From contig JAYEVK010000238.1 of the NCBI GenBank assembly GCA_036346275.1, positions 78,432-142,431 of the forward strand: a DNA stretch of 64,000 bases. The letters run 5' to 3'. This DNA is from Otatea glauca (Eukaryota > Streptophyta > Magnoliopsida > Poales > Poaceae). The notes under the pieces were generated by a model. That model worked only from the letters and a program-made list of their open reading frames with translations. It did no database searches and had not been told where the DNA came from. Shown here one piece after another: positions 43,309 to 55,465 of this stretch. How positions within the stretch are numbered: position 1 is the stretch's first letter; every line of letters begins with the position of its first letter. Made by a program: the position numbers and the translations under genes.

Positions 43309-45627
43309 ATGAAGAACATGAAGCATGGACCAAAGACGGCGACCAGTGCGCAGCTAGTAATTAACTAGGAGCCTTCCGAGGCGCTAGGAATCAGAAGATC
43401 ACATTGTCTATGTTAGATCAGCTATACCAAGCAGGCTATGGAGTGCAATCATTTTAAGGGTACTTGTAATTTTGTGATTCTCCAAATAATTAATAAAATA
43501 CATGTTTTCGTATATTTTCTTGTGTTTATTTTTTTGCGTACAGTACAGTGACACGCTCACACTTTAATCCCCACACTTAGAAATCTTAGAGTGATTTTTC
43601 ACGTCAAACAAGAATTAGTCCTAAACTAATATCAAGAGAACAAATATGCTTGGTTTCACATTACTGACAATATGCATGGGTTGGCTGCGCATGGATCATT
43701 TTCTTGCATAGATCTTATTGAACAGGCTTTTGGTCGGAGTTTTATATTACCAGTCAAAGATCGACTTATAGATAAGAGTACTAGATTATTTTGATCTCAT
43801 TTCATACTCACACAGAAAATCTGTGTACTGGGAAAGTGTAGAAAAATGAAAAAGAAGAAGAAAGAATCAGTTCAAGATTCCTAGCCGCCTACCCCGCATG
43901 GAAATACAGTGGTGGTAATGATATATACACAAATGGAATCTTTCCCTCCATCTCAACCGTCCACTGGTTGCTGGTGCACGTGGCATGCATCCATCCATCT
44001 GTGTCACTTGCCTTAGTACTGAGTATCACATTCTTTTTTAGTTATCCTTCTTTTCACATGTATTTCTGTTGGTCAAAGGAAACCATGGCATTGAGATCTT
44101 GTGCACAAGATTTGGACAGGAACTAATCATTCTCTTTTCAACATGCTGTGCCCATGCCATGTAAGAAAAGGCGAGGAGAAGCATAAAAAGATTTGTTTTG
44201 TGTGGTTGTGACAATTAGGATAGGGATTAGGGAGACTTCAGCATCGGAGCACTCACTACTTTTGCCACACTAGTTCAGAGTTTCAGACTTCAGAGTTAGC
44301 ATGCACCCAGAGTCCCAGATTACTCCACCATGCAACTGTATTAGCCTTTTCTAGTATTGGAGCCCACAACAGTGACAATTGGAGGACACCTTTCCTGATA
44401 AACCAAATACTTGTTGCTTTAACCAAGAGGATTAAAATTTCGATCTGGTTGAAAGAACCCATTTTTTCATCAATATATAGACGACTTCCGCTCTTGAAAT
44501 TTAAAACGTTTCTGGAGTTCTGGGATTTTCTTTGGCACGGTTTTAAACATTTACTTAACTTTCTAGTATTTTGAATCTTTCAACTTTTGGAACTTATCAG
44601 TATAACTTTCCAAATTATTTTGATTTTCAAGGTACTATGATAATGCAATTTATTGTGAGTATATATACACAAACAGTAGGGAGGGCTGGACCCACGTGGT
44701 TTCTAGTGGCCAGCTGATGCTGACCCATTTATCTAAGTATGCTTTACACAATATTCGAGATCACATATATATATACTCTTTACACTGTAGTTCTTTTCAT
44801 GGTTTGTGCTTCTCTTTGGCTTTAGTCTACGTAGCACGCTGTTAATTTCTTTTTATCGTGCTGTCTGGTGAATTTTCTATCTATGCGATCCCCTATAATA
44901 CGAACATCTATATTGTCGATTTCTTGTCCACTAGATCTAGATGGAGTACTATTTGGACTTTGGAGACATATATGGTGACAAAATGGAGTATAACAGCAAC
45001 TATTCTCTCAAGTCGTCTCCAATCCCACTAAAGATGAATGCACGGCCACTCTTGTCAATGCAGTAAACAAGAATCTAACTAAACATTGTTCTCGTGCGTA
45101 CAAACATGAGTTAATGGAGCACTAACACAAGCGTGCCAAGCTACACTAGCTAGATAGCTTGAGTGCAAAGTTATAAGAATCCCTTATCCTTGCCAAAATC
45201 ATTTGACAACACAAAGGTCTATGATTATGATTTGCCAGGCCTATGACAGATTAACCAGTGTTAATTTCCAAAGCTGGCACCAGTCTAGTGTTGGTGAGTG
45301 GTCCATAAGAGTTTTCGGCCAACTGATGGTTTATTATCGAGACATTTTTACTGCAAAAACATTGACTACCAGCTGATCTTGACTTTGTTGGGCAACTTTG
45401 GGACAAATGCTATTGCATAAGTGACTTGCCAATCAGGATTTGTCCCTCTCTTTTGAGACCATGCATGCATTCTTGTCACCGTTTATTCTTCCACTACTAC
45501 TGGAGGACACAGCATCTTTAATTTGTGAGGTTTGTTCAGTGTGATTGGATACATTAATTGGAGAGCAATGTGACCTTGTTCCAACGGCTCACAGTGATCA
45601 GAAAATCTTGTGATAGGTTCTTGACTT
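43309..45627. other. unassigned noncoding DNA
   Basis: About 2.3 kb without a convincing ORF, RNA gene or repeat structure. 43309-43520 ends with AATTAATAAAATACATG, which could be a polyadenylation region of an unseen unit. The rest is AT-rich sequence. This is the best candidate in the window for non-retrotransposon intergenic DNA. Confidence 0.5.
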
Positions 45628-47211
45628 TGAGATACCATGCAGTGGTCTACTTATATTTGTGATGAGTAATTGATCACATTTGAGCTTATGGTTGAAATAA
45701 GCTTACTTTAGTTTTGAGCAATTTGAGTTGAGTGGTCGTAAAGTCCTTGAGTGGACATGGCCCTGCCCAGAGTGGTCATAGCCTTGTCTAGAGTGGTCTT
45801 GAGTAGTCATGACCTCTTGAGAAGTGGTCGTGACCTCTATGGGAGTGATCCTGACCTCTGGTAGAGTGGACGCAACCAAGAGCGGTCTTGACTTTTGGTA
45901 GAGTGGTCGTAGCAAAGAGTGATCAAGTGGTCACAGCCATGAGTGGTCATGGCTTTGACTGGTCACAGCCAAAAGTAGTGGTCATAGCTTTAAATGGTCA
46001 CAACCAAGAGTCGTCATGGACAAAGGTGTCACAGACTAAATGATCCAATATAGGATCTTAGAAGTTTGACTGGTTACTGATCTTTGGGAGATTACAGTTG
46101 CATGTTGTCTTGAGCAATGCTATGTGATATGTTTATTGTCTCAGTTGGTTGTAGGACTTCGGATCTAGGTCATGGTGAGGTGGAGGAGACCGGGACTAGG
46201 CTAGGAGAGCTGAGGTCCAGACGGTCCAGGTGAGGCTAGAAGATGACTAAGACTAGAGAGTTGTTGCAAGCCTAGATGAGAAGTGGATGGATTAGATGCT
46301 AACTTAAGCCTTACTCAAGCAATGGAGGATCATTGGATCAAATGTTCACGGGTGGAGTAGTGGTTAAGTTGGTTTTGAAATTTATTTCTGTTCTTACATT
46401 TTTGCTTGGTTCTTTCTTACAACTTGAGCTTTGCTTCACCTCCTTTTGCCTCCTATGTTTTACTGGATCATTGATGCATAACTGGTTAAGAAATTTATCT
46501 AGAATATGTTCTAACCCAGCAAGATCTATTAGAACGTACTCTTGATCAAGTGTTGGTCTCCTTCCTTTTTGAGTCTTTGATTTGATCTCTTTCTGGTTTC
46601 TTATCCTCCTAATCTTGTGATGCCAAGAATGAATGATTGATGGATGAATCTTCTATAGATTATATCTCAATCATCTAGGCAAGCTTTTAACAAGATCTCC
46701 AAAGTTCTTCTCAAAGAAACCAGTTATTGGCTTGAAAAGGAGGATTCCTTGCAGATCTCATCTTGCACGTTTGAGGGGTGTTTCTTTGGTATTTTTGCTT
46801 GCTGTGACATGTGAGAGATTATCTAAAATCATCTTAATCGTCAAATCTCCACGAGCAAGCTCAGGTTGAAGTTTGTGAGTTTTTCCTTGTCTTAGTGCAA
46901 CCTTTCTTCAAATTGAAAAATATTGAAACTTTGACATCAATCCTTGCGATTGAAGGTTAGAATAGGTTCCTCACATCCATAGGAAGGTACACATAAAGTT
47001 TCAAGTGATTTGAATTAGCCAATCAAAAGTTATCTCGATTCTTATTTTTGACATTGTGTTGATTTTATTATTCACCTGAGAGCACAGGACTTTTGCCAAG
47101 TGCTAGCCTAGCCGAGTCTTTTTGTTAGCTCTATTAGTGGCTTGAATTTCTGATGGAAAATTTCATTTTTCTCCTATTCACCATCCTCTAGTCACTATTT
47201 TTGGTCCTACA
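45628..47211 (+). repeat. 5' LTR of copia-2
   Basis: TGAGATACCATGCAGTGG...TTTTGGTCCTACA, 1584 bp, followed by the primer-binding site. It shares TTTGTGATGAGTA near its start and the TTCACC-CTCTAGTC-type end with this copia lineage. The U3 contains a TGGTC-rich minisatellite (45730-46035). Confidence 0.85.
45730..46035 (+). repeat. GAGTGGTC-rich minisatellite in the copia-2 LTR
   Basis: About 15 imperfect copies of a 17-30 bp unit built around GAGTGGTCAT or GAGTGGTCGT, often followed by 'agcc', 'gacctct' or 'aaccaa'. It lies in U3, where repeated transcription-factor sites are common. The copia-1 LTR has only a single 'gagtggcgagacaggtcat'-like remnant at the equivalent place (about 5190). 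Confidence 0.8.
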
Positions 47212-47213
47212 AT

Positions 47214-47225
47214 TGGTATTAGAGC
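47214..47225 (+). other. primer-binding site of copia-2
   Basis: TGGTATTAGAGC, differing by one C-to-T change from the usual initiator-methionine tRNA site, 2 bp after the LTR end. Confidence 0.85.
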
Positions 47226-47265
47226 CGATTTTGCTCTTTCTAGATCTTGACCGGTCTCAAGGGTC

Positions 47266-47402
47266 ATGGCGACGGACAAGTATTTCAATAAGCCTCCAAT
47301 ATTCTCAAGGGTGGATCATCCTTTTTGGAAATCTAGGATGGAGTTATACATCACTGCTCAGGGATTTTCAATTGTAGGATCGATATATACTAAACTAACA
47401 AT
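47266..47402 (+). pseudogene. gag of copia-2, N-terminal piece
   Basis: MATDKYFNKPPIFSRVDHPF then WKSRMELYITAQGF is the typical start of copia gag (a 'FxGxxYxxWKxxMxxYL' like signature). The frame is cut at 47403 by copia-3 and resumes at 55466. Confidence 0.85.
47398..47402. other. target-site duplication of copia-3 (left)
   Basis: ACAAT; the right flank at 55466-55470 is TCAAT. Four of five bases match. Confidence 0.6.
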
Positions 47403-48927
47403 CAGAGGGAGGGTGAATGATTGCGCGGAAGCTAAAACCGAATTCTTGATCTACTAAAAATTCACCCCAATTCGGACTCAAATAATTGCTTCGTATTCAA
47501 CAAAACAGAGTTAGATGCATTCGGTAAATCGCTAATTCCCGAAGATCCAACCATCGGATTGACCTGTAATTTGAACGGTAGAAACTAGATGCCAATGCGA
47601 ATCTACCGAAAAAGCATCAGCTAGATCGGATCTATGGATCAAAAGTTCTGAACCCCGAAAGCTTGCTGTGATAGATTATAACGAGAACTGATCAAACCCT
47701 AATTTCGTGATTAATCACAATCTACAAAAGATTAACCAACGAAACTTTGAGAGACACTAAATTGATACTCTAGAAAGGTTTTGGATGGATCAAATCAAGA
47801 TTAAACTCGTTGAATCAAGAGAGATAATGCATCAATCTATAAAAACGAAAACTGGGTAAATAGAATCAAATACCGCAGCACATCATGCATGAACAGTACA
47901 CCGCGAATATTGTGGCAAAGTACCAAAGCAACGACGTTTACTGTAGCACGCGGTTTTCCTTCGCTTGCTGCGGCCGCCAGGAGCAATCAGGCGCCAGGAA
48001 CAAACGCTCTGCCGTGAAGACCTTCAGGTACGTGATGGTTTTCCAGCCGGCCGGAAGCCTTCGAGCCGCATGGGACTCTTTAGGCGCCACACCATGCAGG
48101 CGCAAGGAACCTCACGGCGCCAGCACTCCAAGCGCAAGGGACATGCAGCCACAGGTGACAAAAGCCGCTAGAGAAATTCCAAGTCGCTTCTAGTTGCCAC
48201 GAACAAATCAATCGCTAGGACTTCGCGTTAGCACCTTGCAACTACAAGCACATGCAAGCGCCGCCAGGAAGATCAGGGTGCAAGAAGAAAACCCTAGATG
48301 AAGAAATTGATCTTTATTTCTTTTTGTCTAGTCTAGTTACAGTACTCTAAACAAACGCAGTACAAACCCTAATACCAGCTCTCTCATCTAAACTGGAGAC
48401 ATCCCTCTCCTATTTATAATGAGCAATAGTTCACATGCATATTCACCTGGCCCAACATGGCCCAATAATGCAAACTGCCCCAAACGATTACAACTGCACG
48501 TGTACGGCCCACCTGCCGCACTCACGTGACTAACCAGCCTTCATGTGCACCGTTCTCTAGCCCAAACATCCCGCATGACATCCTTAACCACTAGGACCTC
48601 AATTCCTCCTGAACCTAGTCCGAACCTCAGTTCCTCCATGAACCTAGTTCCGGTCCCGTCATCGACCACGTTCGCCCTCAAGCAACACCTGCACATGAAT
48701 AAACAATAAACAATTCCGAGCACAAATCCACGACTTGACTCAAGGTCAATCTATGCAATCACTCACACGAGCGCATTGCATCAAGCAAAACCATTACCAT
48801 GCTATCACAAGCATATCAAGTAAAAATCTGAAACAACACATGCAAAAGCACCACACATGCCATAAGCACAACCACTATGCAATGCCAATTTCATCACTAA
48901 GCCAATTTTTCAGTATATGATCTCACA
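47403..48927 (-). repeat. 3' LTR of copia-3
   Basis: 1525 bp, + strand CAGAGGGAGGGTGAATG...GATCTCACA, followed by the reversed polypurine tract. Matches 53941-55465 throughout. Confidence 0.93.
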
Positions 48928-48942
48928 ATCTCCCCCTTGATG
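48928..48942 (-). other. polypurine tract of copia-3
   Basis: ATCTCCCCCTTGATG on + (CATCAAGGGGGAGAT on the element strand), adjacent to the LTR; same motif as in copia-1. Confidence 0.88.
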
Positions 48943-50028
48943 AAAACATTGGCAACACCACTTAGAATTGAATATTGGCATTCACCTCACAAGAAAAGTT
49001 TTTGAAATCAAAAGCCAAAGTGAAAAACACAAAATCTCCCCCTTTGACAAATATGCAAAGTGAAAAACTCCCCCTAGGTGAAAATAAGAACCCTAAGAAG
49101 AAAAATGTGAGCGAATACCACTTGTACAGAACATTTGCATGTGTAAAGCATGTATAATGTTTTTCAAGATTCTCCTCCAAAAATCTCCAAAGTGGCAAAA
49201 TTCTCCTCGTTTGACAATGGATTCATCAAGAATACAAAAGAGAGAAAACAAAATCTTTTTGTTTTTTTTTAAGTTTGACAATTTTTTATGTAATGAGCAT
49301 TCTAAGTCATCCACAAATGTAGCAAATTCATCACCAAGCTATGCTATCAAAAATACTTGCACCCTCAAATCTACACATAAACAATGTAGAGTAAGCATAA
49401 CTAGAAATCAAGTACTAATAACAATTTATTGCATGGCATGATCTCCCTTACTCAACTACCTCAAAACCTAAAATTTTTGTGCAAATTATTGATGCCTTTT
49501 TGAAAAGAGAACCTGATTTATTGATTGATTGCAACAATAACAATTGCTAGGAATTATATGCACCATCAGCCTTACTTTTCAACCATGCCAAGCAATCAAA
49601 AGCTTGAGGTTTCATGGTTTCGGTCATACACAACCTCTTCCAAGTTCATATCAAAGTGCAATGATAAGCAATCTCGTAAAGAAGAAGTGCGATAGTACAT
49701 AACCTTGATCTTGCATTTATCAACAATCACTCTTTGAGCTTTAGCACTTAACTTGATAAATTTCATATTTAGCACTTTTTGAGCAGGATCAAGATAGCCA
49801 AGAAAATTCAACCATGATAAGATTTAATTCAAGTTGTCATTCCAATTAAATAGTCATGACATAAACTACACCATATATGCATAATATGAAGTTGCAAAGA
49901 CCTTGTAGCATAAACATGGCTTCAAATGACATGTGTATCAAATACAATGCTCATTACTTTTTCATTTAAGAGACACACAAAATAAAAAGTATGTTGCAAA
50001 ATATTACAAAGTTTTGAAAAACTTCCCC
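48943..50028 (-). other. copia-3 noncoding 3' region
   Basis: About 1.1 kb of AT-rich DNA between RNase H and the 3' LTR with several 'ctcccccttt' runs. No envelope-like ORF is seen. Confidence 0.65.
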
Positions 50029-50899
50029 TCAAAACAAACCCATTGGATGAACGACCCCAAGTTCTCCCCGAATAAAAGCAAAATGAGAAGAAGACAAAGG
50101 TTTTGTGAAAATGTCCACCAATTGATGTTCAGTATCCACATGATGAAGCATAATATTTCCCTTTTCTACATGATCCCTAAGAAAGTGAAATCTGATCTCA
50201 ATATGTTTGGTTCTAGAATGTTGCACAGGGTTTTTAGCAATACAAATTGCACTAGTGTTATCACATAAAAGAGGAACACTATCCAAATTAACCCCATAAT
50301 CTTTAAGTGTAGCTACTATCCAAAGAATTTGAGAACAACAACTAGCAGCGGCTACATATTGATTCAGCAGCTTGATTGTGCAATGAAGATTGTTTTCTAG
50401 ATGACCATGCAGTAAGAGAATTACCCAAGAAGTGACATGTACCAGATGTACTTTTTCTATCAATTCTACAACCTCCAAAGTCAGCATCAGAAAATGCTCT
50501 TAAACTAATACATGAGGAAGCAGAAAGCCATATGCTAAATTCTTGAGTACCATGAAGATACCTGAAAATTCGCTTGATAGCTTGGCGATGTGAAGCACGT
50601 GGGAGAGCTTGAAAACGTGCACACAAGCACACAGCAAATTGTATATCCGGCCTTGATGCAGTGAGGTACAAAAGTGAACCTATCATGCTTCTATATTCCT
50701 TTTCATCAACCGTCTCACCATCTTCATCCGGATCAAGTGTGCAAGTGCCTCCCATCGGTGTCATGATCGGCTTGCAGTTTTCCATCCCAAAGCGACGAAG
50801 CAAATCTTTTGTGTACTTGCTTTGATGAACAAAAGTACCTTCCTTTACTTGTTTGATTTGCAGTCCCAAAAAGTAAGTTAATTCACCCATCATACTCAC
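50029..50899 (-). pseudogene. RNase H and RT C-terminus of copia-3
   Basis: The minus frame 50342-50899 runs MSMMGELTYFLGLQIKQVKE, SLLYLTASRPDIQFAVCLCA, then FSDADFGGCRIDRKSTSGTC, covering the RT connection and the RNase H start with its DAD motif. The frame 50029-50487 continues with LLCDNTSAICIAKNPVQHSR and RFHFLRDHVEKGNIMLHHVD. A frame change near 50400 and a break at 50896-50899, where the RT frame ends, separate it from upstream pol. Otherwise well preserved. Confidence 0.88.
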
Positions 50900-52263
50900 T
50901 CAAATTCCTTCTTCATGATTTCTGAAAACTCAGACACTAAAACATGAGAGGAACCACCAAAGATAATATCATCAACATAAATCTGAACAAATAATTGATC
51001 ATTGTCTTGCTTGAGTAAAAAGAGAGTTTTATCAACTTTTCCCATTGTAAACCCCTTTTGAAGTAAAAAGGTTTTTAGCCTATCATACCATGCTCTAGGG
51101 GCTTGTTTTAAACCATACAAAGCTTTTGACAATTTGTAAACATGATCTGGAAACTTTGGATTTTCAAAACCAGGTGGTTGCTTAACATAAACTTCCTCAT
51201 TGATATAGCCATCTAGAAAAGCACTTTTCACATCCATTTGATACAATCTAAAACCTTTAGATGCAACAAATGCTAAAAGAATTCTAATGGCTTCAATTCT
51301 AGCAACAGGAGCAAAGGTTTCATCAAAATCTAAACCTTCAATTTGTGAAAAACCTTGAGCAACCAATCTAGTTTTGTTTCTAACAACAACACCATCCTCA
51401 CTTTGTTTATTTTTGAAAACCCATCTTGTTCCAATAATATTAAAATCAGGAGGTGGAGAAACAAGTTTCCACACTTTATTGCGTTCAAAATTCTCTAATT
51501 CCTCATGCATGGCATTGATCCAAGATTCGTCAGTTAATGCATGAGATATATCTTTGGGTTCAAAAGAAGCAACAAAAGCAGAATGAGCATGAGTATCAGA
51601 AGCAATAAACCTGGACCGGGTGACTCTCTCATTTAAATCTCCAATCATCTGTTCAGGTGGATGCCACCTTTGAATATGCAAGGAGCTGTAATTTGAAATT
51701 TCTCCTTCTTCATCTTCATTTTCAGCATGTACAGATGAGGTTGTAGCTTGAGGATGCTCAGCTGTATGTGATGTAGCGGTAGGTGCCAAAGGTGCTACAG
51801 TTGGTTGTACAGTAGGAACCAATACCTCATCCTCAACATCATCATCGTCCTCATGAACAAAAATACTCTCCCCCTGAACATATGCACTGACTGCATTATT
51901 TGGACTAGTGCCTGGACTAGTCTCATCAAAAGTAACTTCACTAGTTTCTACAATTTTGTTAGTCTCCAAAACAAGTGCACGGTAGCCACGTGTATGAGCA
52001 GGGTATCCAAGAAAAATGCCATCCAACGATCTAGCCTCAAATTTATCAAGATTTTCAGATTTCAAGACAAAGCATTTGCATCCAAAAACTCTGAAATGAG
52101 AAACGCTAGGCCTATGTCCAAACCGAAGTTCATAAGCAGTTTTACCCAATTTTGATCTTAAGTAAACACGATTTGAAACATAACATGCAGTTGATATCGC
52201 TTCAGCCCAAAACTTTCTAGGAGTTCGATATTCGTCTAGCATGGTCCTAGCCATTTCCACCAA
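50896..52263 (-). CDS. integrase C-terminus and reverse transcriptase of copia-3
   Basis: A 455-codon open frame, the longest in the window. Residues 1-120 are the integrase core end and C-terminal region (RTMLDEYRTPRKFWAEAIST, HRPSVSHFRVFGCKCF, LDGIFLGYP). Residues 120-260 are the acidic linker. Residues 270-455 are RT: WVFKNKQSEDGVVVRNKTRL, VAQGFSQIEGLDFDETFAPV, RLYQMDVKSAFLDGYINEEV, ALYGLKQAPRAWYDRLK and QIYVDDIIFGGSS, with the catalytic aspartates intact. It ends at a stop just past YVDD, beyond which pol continues in another frame. As a protein it would be truncated. Confidence 0.88.
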   Translation of the reverse strand: MVEMARTMLDEYRTPRKFWAEAISTACYVSNRVYLRSKLGKTAYELRFGHRPSVSHFRVFGCKCFVLKSENLDKFEARSLDGIFLGYPAHTRGYRALVLETNKIVETSEVTFDETSPGTSPNNAVSAYVQGESIFVHEDDDDVEDEVLVPTVQPTVAPLAPTATSHTAEHPQATTSSVHAENEDEEGEISNYSSLHIQRWHPPEQMIGDLNERVTRSRFIASDTHAHSAFVASFEPKDISHALTDESWINAMHEELENFERNKVWKLVSPPPDFNIIGTRWVFKNKQSEDGVVVRNKTRLVAQGFSQIEGLDFDETFAPVARIEAIRILLAFVASKGFRLYQMDVKSAFLDGYINEEVYVKQPPGFENPKFPDHVYKLSKALYGLKQAPRAWYDRLKTFLLQKGFTMGKVDKTLFLLKQDNDQLFVQIYVDDIIFGGSSHVLVSEFSEIMKKEFE

Positions 52264-53200
52264 AGTTCTATTTTTCCGTTCAACTACACCGTTTTGTTCA
52301 GGTACTCTAGGAGATGAAAATTGATGATCAATTCCTTTTCAAAGACAAAAGTGATCAAATGGAGAATTTTAAATTAGTTCCATTATCACTTCTAATTGCT
52401 CTAAGAGACCCTGGGTGATCAATAGATAATCTAAGAACAAGACTTCTAAAATGACTAAAAGCCTCATCTTTACATGCCATAAAATAAACCCAAGAGTATC
52501 TTGAATAATCATCAACAATCACAAGAACGTATCATTTACCTCCATAAGACTGAACTCGAGAAGGTCCAACCGTGTCAAGATGTAGTAGTTGTCCGGGCGC
52601 GTTTGTCATCACCATAGTAAGAGGTGGATGTGAACCTGCAATCATTTTACCATGTCTACAAGAAGAGCATACTATATCGCTATCACCCTTAAGCTTAGGC
52701 AAACCACGAATGAGGTCTAAACCACTAACACGTGTTAGATGATCAAAACCAACGTGACCAAGTCTACGATGCCAAAAGAATAAATCTTTAGAAACATTGG
52801 CAACTAGACACCTATGCTTAGAAGAAGGTGATACATCAAAATCAGCTTTAAACACTCTTCCAAATCGAGAAATCTGGAAAACAAGTTCACCTGAAGCATC
52901 TAACACTTTGCATTCATTTTTCTTAAAGCATACCTCAAGATCTTCATCAATCATTTGAGATACAGATAGCAAGTTATATTTCAGGTTTTCAACAAGAGCC
53001 ACATCTTTAAACATAAACTTGTCATTTACCTGCACTGTACCTTTTGCCACAACTGAGCTTGAAAAAGCATCTCCAAAGGTTACACTTTCAACATGAGATG
53101 CATGAGTGAGGGAGGAGAACCAATTTTTATTACCGGACATGTGGCGTGAGCATCCGGAATCCACTAGCCATATGTTCTCCTTCCTCGCGCGAGAAGCCTA
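52264..53200 (-). pseudogene. protease, GAG-pre-integrase and integrase N-part of copia-3
   Basis: The minus frame 52532-53164 starts in the protease active site (VDSGCSRHMSGNKNWFSSL, DSG catalytic), runs through the protease body (FKDVALVENLKYNLLSVSQM) to the zinc-binding pre-integrase region (FFWHRRLGHVGFDHL; CSSCRHGKM). A stop near 52532 interrupts the integrase core. Its first half (about 52264-52530, with a VDD-YSR region) is in other frames. Together with 50896-52263 it makes up most of pol. Confidence 0.85.
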
Positions 53201-53249
53201 CATAGAAGCAGAAAATGTCGAGGCCTCAGTACTGGGGGTAGAAATGAGA

Positions 53250-53940
53250 TGTTTAGGAATCAAGATCTTGAGACACACGACGCACTGTGAGAGGCACAAC
53301 ACGAGTATTCATATGCACAAAATCAGATTTGCACTTTCCCGTGTTTCTAGCAACAAAAGGTGTTTGCATCACCTTAGGCACATAATGAGAAGTAAAGCGT
53401 GCCTGTCTGAAATTAGACCTAGCCTTAGCCCTTTCTTTCTTTTGTTGTTTAGCTAGTCTAAAGCAAAAATCTACTAAATATCCATCTCTACCACAATGAG
53501 TGCAAATGTACTTAACACGATGTCTAGCTTTAGAAGTAGAAGCAACATTTGCATTTATCATAGTAGAAGATAAAACTCCGGCAGACTTAAAGACAATTTT
53601 CTTAGGCTCATTAATAATCTCAATTTTGTCATTACAAAGAGCCTGAACAACAGTGGGAGGTTTAGTTTCATATGAAGCATAAGGATAAAAACCTTAACCT
53701 TTCTTGTTTGAGCTAACCATAGATTGGTCCAAAATCATGTTCAATTTTTTCTTGCCATTAGTGAAACGTTCTAAAGAATTTTGCAAGTAATCAACCTTCT
53801 TAGCAAGAGTTAAACAATTATTGCATGGAACGTCCACTTTAGCCTTTTGCTTGCGACAATTTGAGCATGAAAGAACCTCATGAGTGAGCATATCATTAAT
53901 CATTTGAGAAACTCTAGCATTTGCATCTTTCAATTTCAAT
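53250..53940 (-). pseudogene. gag C-terminal part of copia-3
   Basis: The minus frame 53694-53939 has two Cys pairs (CSNCRKQK, CNNCLTLAKKVDYLQNSLER) in a helical region that resembles copia-2 gag at 56649-56930. The frame 53253-53561 contains a zinc-knuckle-like motif, YICTHCGRDGYLVDFCF, in which the usual His is Tyr. The first half of gag and the primer site are missing: the coding sequence starts abruptly at the 5' LTR boundary. Confidence 0.75.
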
Positions 53941-55465
53941 CAGAGTGGGGGGTGAATGATTGTGCGGAAGCTAAAACCAAATTCTTGATCTACTAAAAAT
54001 TCATCTCAATTCGGACTCAAATAATTGCTTCGTATTCAACAAAACAGAGTTAGATGCATTGGATAAATCGCTAATTCCTAGAGATCCAACCGTCGGATTG
54101 ACCTATAATTGGAACTGTAGAAACTAGATGCCAATGCGAATCTACCGAAAAAAGCATCAGCTAGATTGGATCTATGGATCAAAAGTTATGAACCCCAAAA
54201 GCTTGCTGTGACAGATTATGACGAGAACTGATCAAACCCTAATTTCGTGATTAATCACAATCTACAAAAGATTAACCAACCAAACTTTGAGAGACACTAA
54301 ATTGATACTCTAGAAAGGTTTTGGATGGATCAAATCAAGATTAAACTCGTTGAATCAAGAGAGATAATGCATCAATTTATAAAAACGAAAACTGGGTAAA
54401 TAGAATCAAATACCGCAGCACATCATGCATGAACAGTACACCGCGAATATTGTGGCAAAGTACCAAAGCAACGACGTTTACTGTAGCACGCGGTTTTCCT
54501 TCGCTTCTTCGCCGCCAGAGCAATCGGCGCCGAGGAACAAACGCTCTGCCGTGGAGACCTTCAGGTACGTGAAGGTTTTCCAGCCGCTCGGAAGCCTTCG
54601 AGCCGCAGGGGACTCTTTAGGCGCCACACCATGCAGGCGCAAGGAACCTCACGGCGCCAGCACTCCAAGCGCAAGGGACATGCAGCCACAGGTGACAAAA
54701 GTAGCTAGAAAAATTCCAAGTCGCTTCTAGTTGCCACGAACAAATCAATCGCTAGGACTTCGCGTTAGCACCTTGCAACTACAAGCACATGCAAGCGCCG
54801 CCAGGAAGATCAGGGTACAAGAAGAAAACCCTAGATGAAGAAATTGATCTTTATTTCTTTTTGTCTAGTCTAGTTACAGTACTCTAAACAAACGAGTACA
54901 AACCCTAATACCCAGCTCTCTCATCTAAACAGGAGACATCCCTCTCCTATTTATAATGAGCAATAGTTCACATGCATATTCACCTGGCCCAACATGGCCC
55001 AATAATGCAAACTGCCCCAAACGATTACAACTGCACGCGTACGGCCCACCTGCCGCACTCACGTGACTAACCAGCCTTTATGTGCACCGTTCTCTAGCTC
55101 GAACGTCCCGCATGACATCCTTAACCACTAGGACCTCAATTCCTCCCTGAACCTAGTCCCGAACCTCAGTTCCTCCATGAACCTAGTTCCGGTCCCGTCA
55201 TCGACCACGTTCGCCCTCAAGCAACACCTGCACATGAATAAACAAGAAACAATTCCGAGCACAAGTCCACGACTTGACTCAATGTCAATCCATGCAATCA
55301 CTCACACGAGCGCATTGCATCAAGCAAAACCATTACCATGCTATCACAAGCATATCAAGTAAACATCTGAAACAACACATGCAAAAGCACCACACATGCC
55401 ATGAGCACAACCACTTTGCAATGCCAATTTCATCACTAAGCCAATTTTTGACATATGATCTCACA
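53941..55465 (-). repeat. 5' LTR of copia-3
   Basis: 1525 bp, + strand CAGAGTGGGGGGTGAATG...GATCTCACA. Differences from the left LTR are mainly transitions, with a few indels near 54505-54540. Confidence 0.93.

Larger units (their letters stand above)
47403..55465 (-). mobile_element. Ty1/copia element copia-3, minus strand, nested in copia-2 gag
   Basis: 8063 bp: left (3') LTR 47403-48927, polypurine tract, noncoding 3' region, pol (50029-53200), gag remainder (53250-53940), right (5') LTR 53941-55465. Both LTRs are 1525 bp and nearly identical, with mostly C/T and G/A differences, so the insertion is fairly young. The 5' LTR directly abuts the middle of gag, so the primer site and the first part of gag are deleted. 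pol has few breaks. Confidence 0.92.

Noticed and set aside
43309..45627. Host gene in the unassigned interval
   Set aside because: No ORF longer than background, no splice-consistent coding pattern and no recognisable protein in any frame.
47885..48193. 102-codon frame repeated at 54425-54730 as a gene pair
   Set aside because: Both are the same internal part of the copia-3 LTRs on the strand opposite to the element; no domain.
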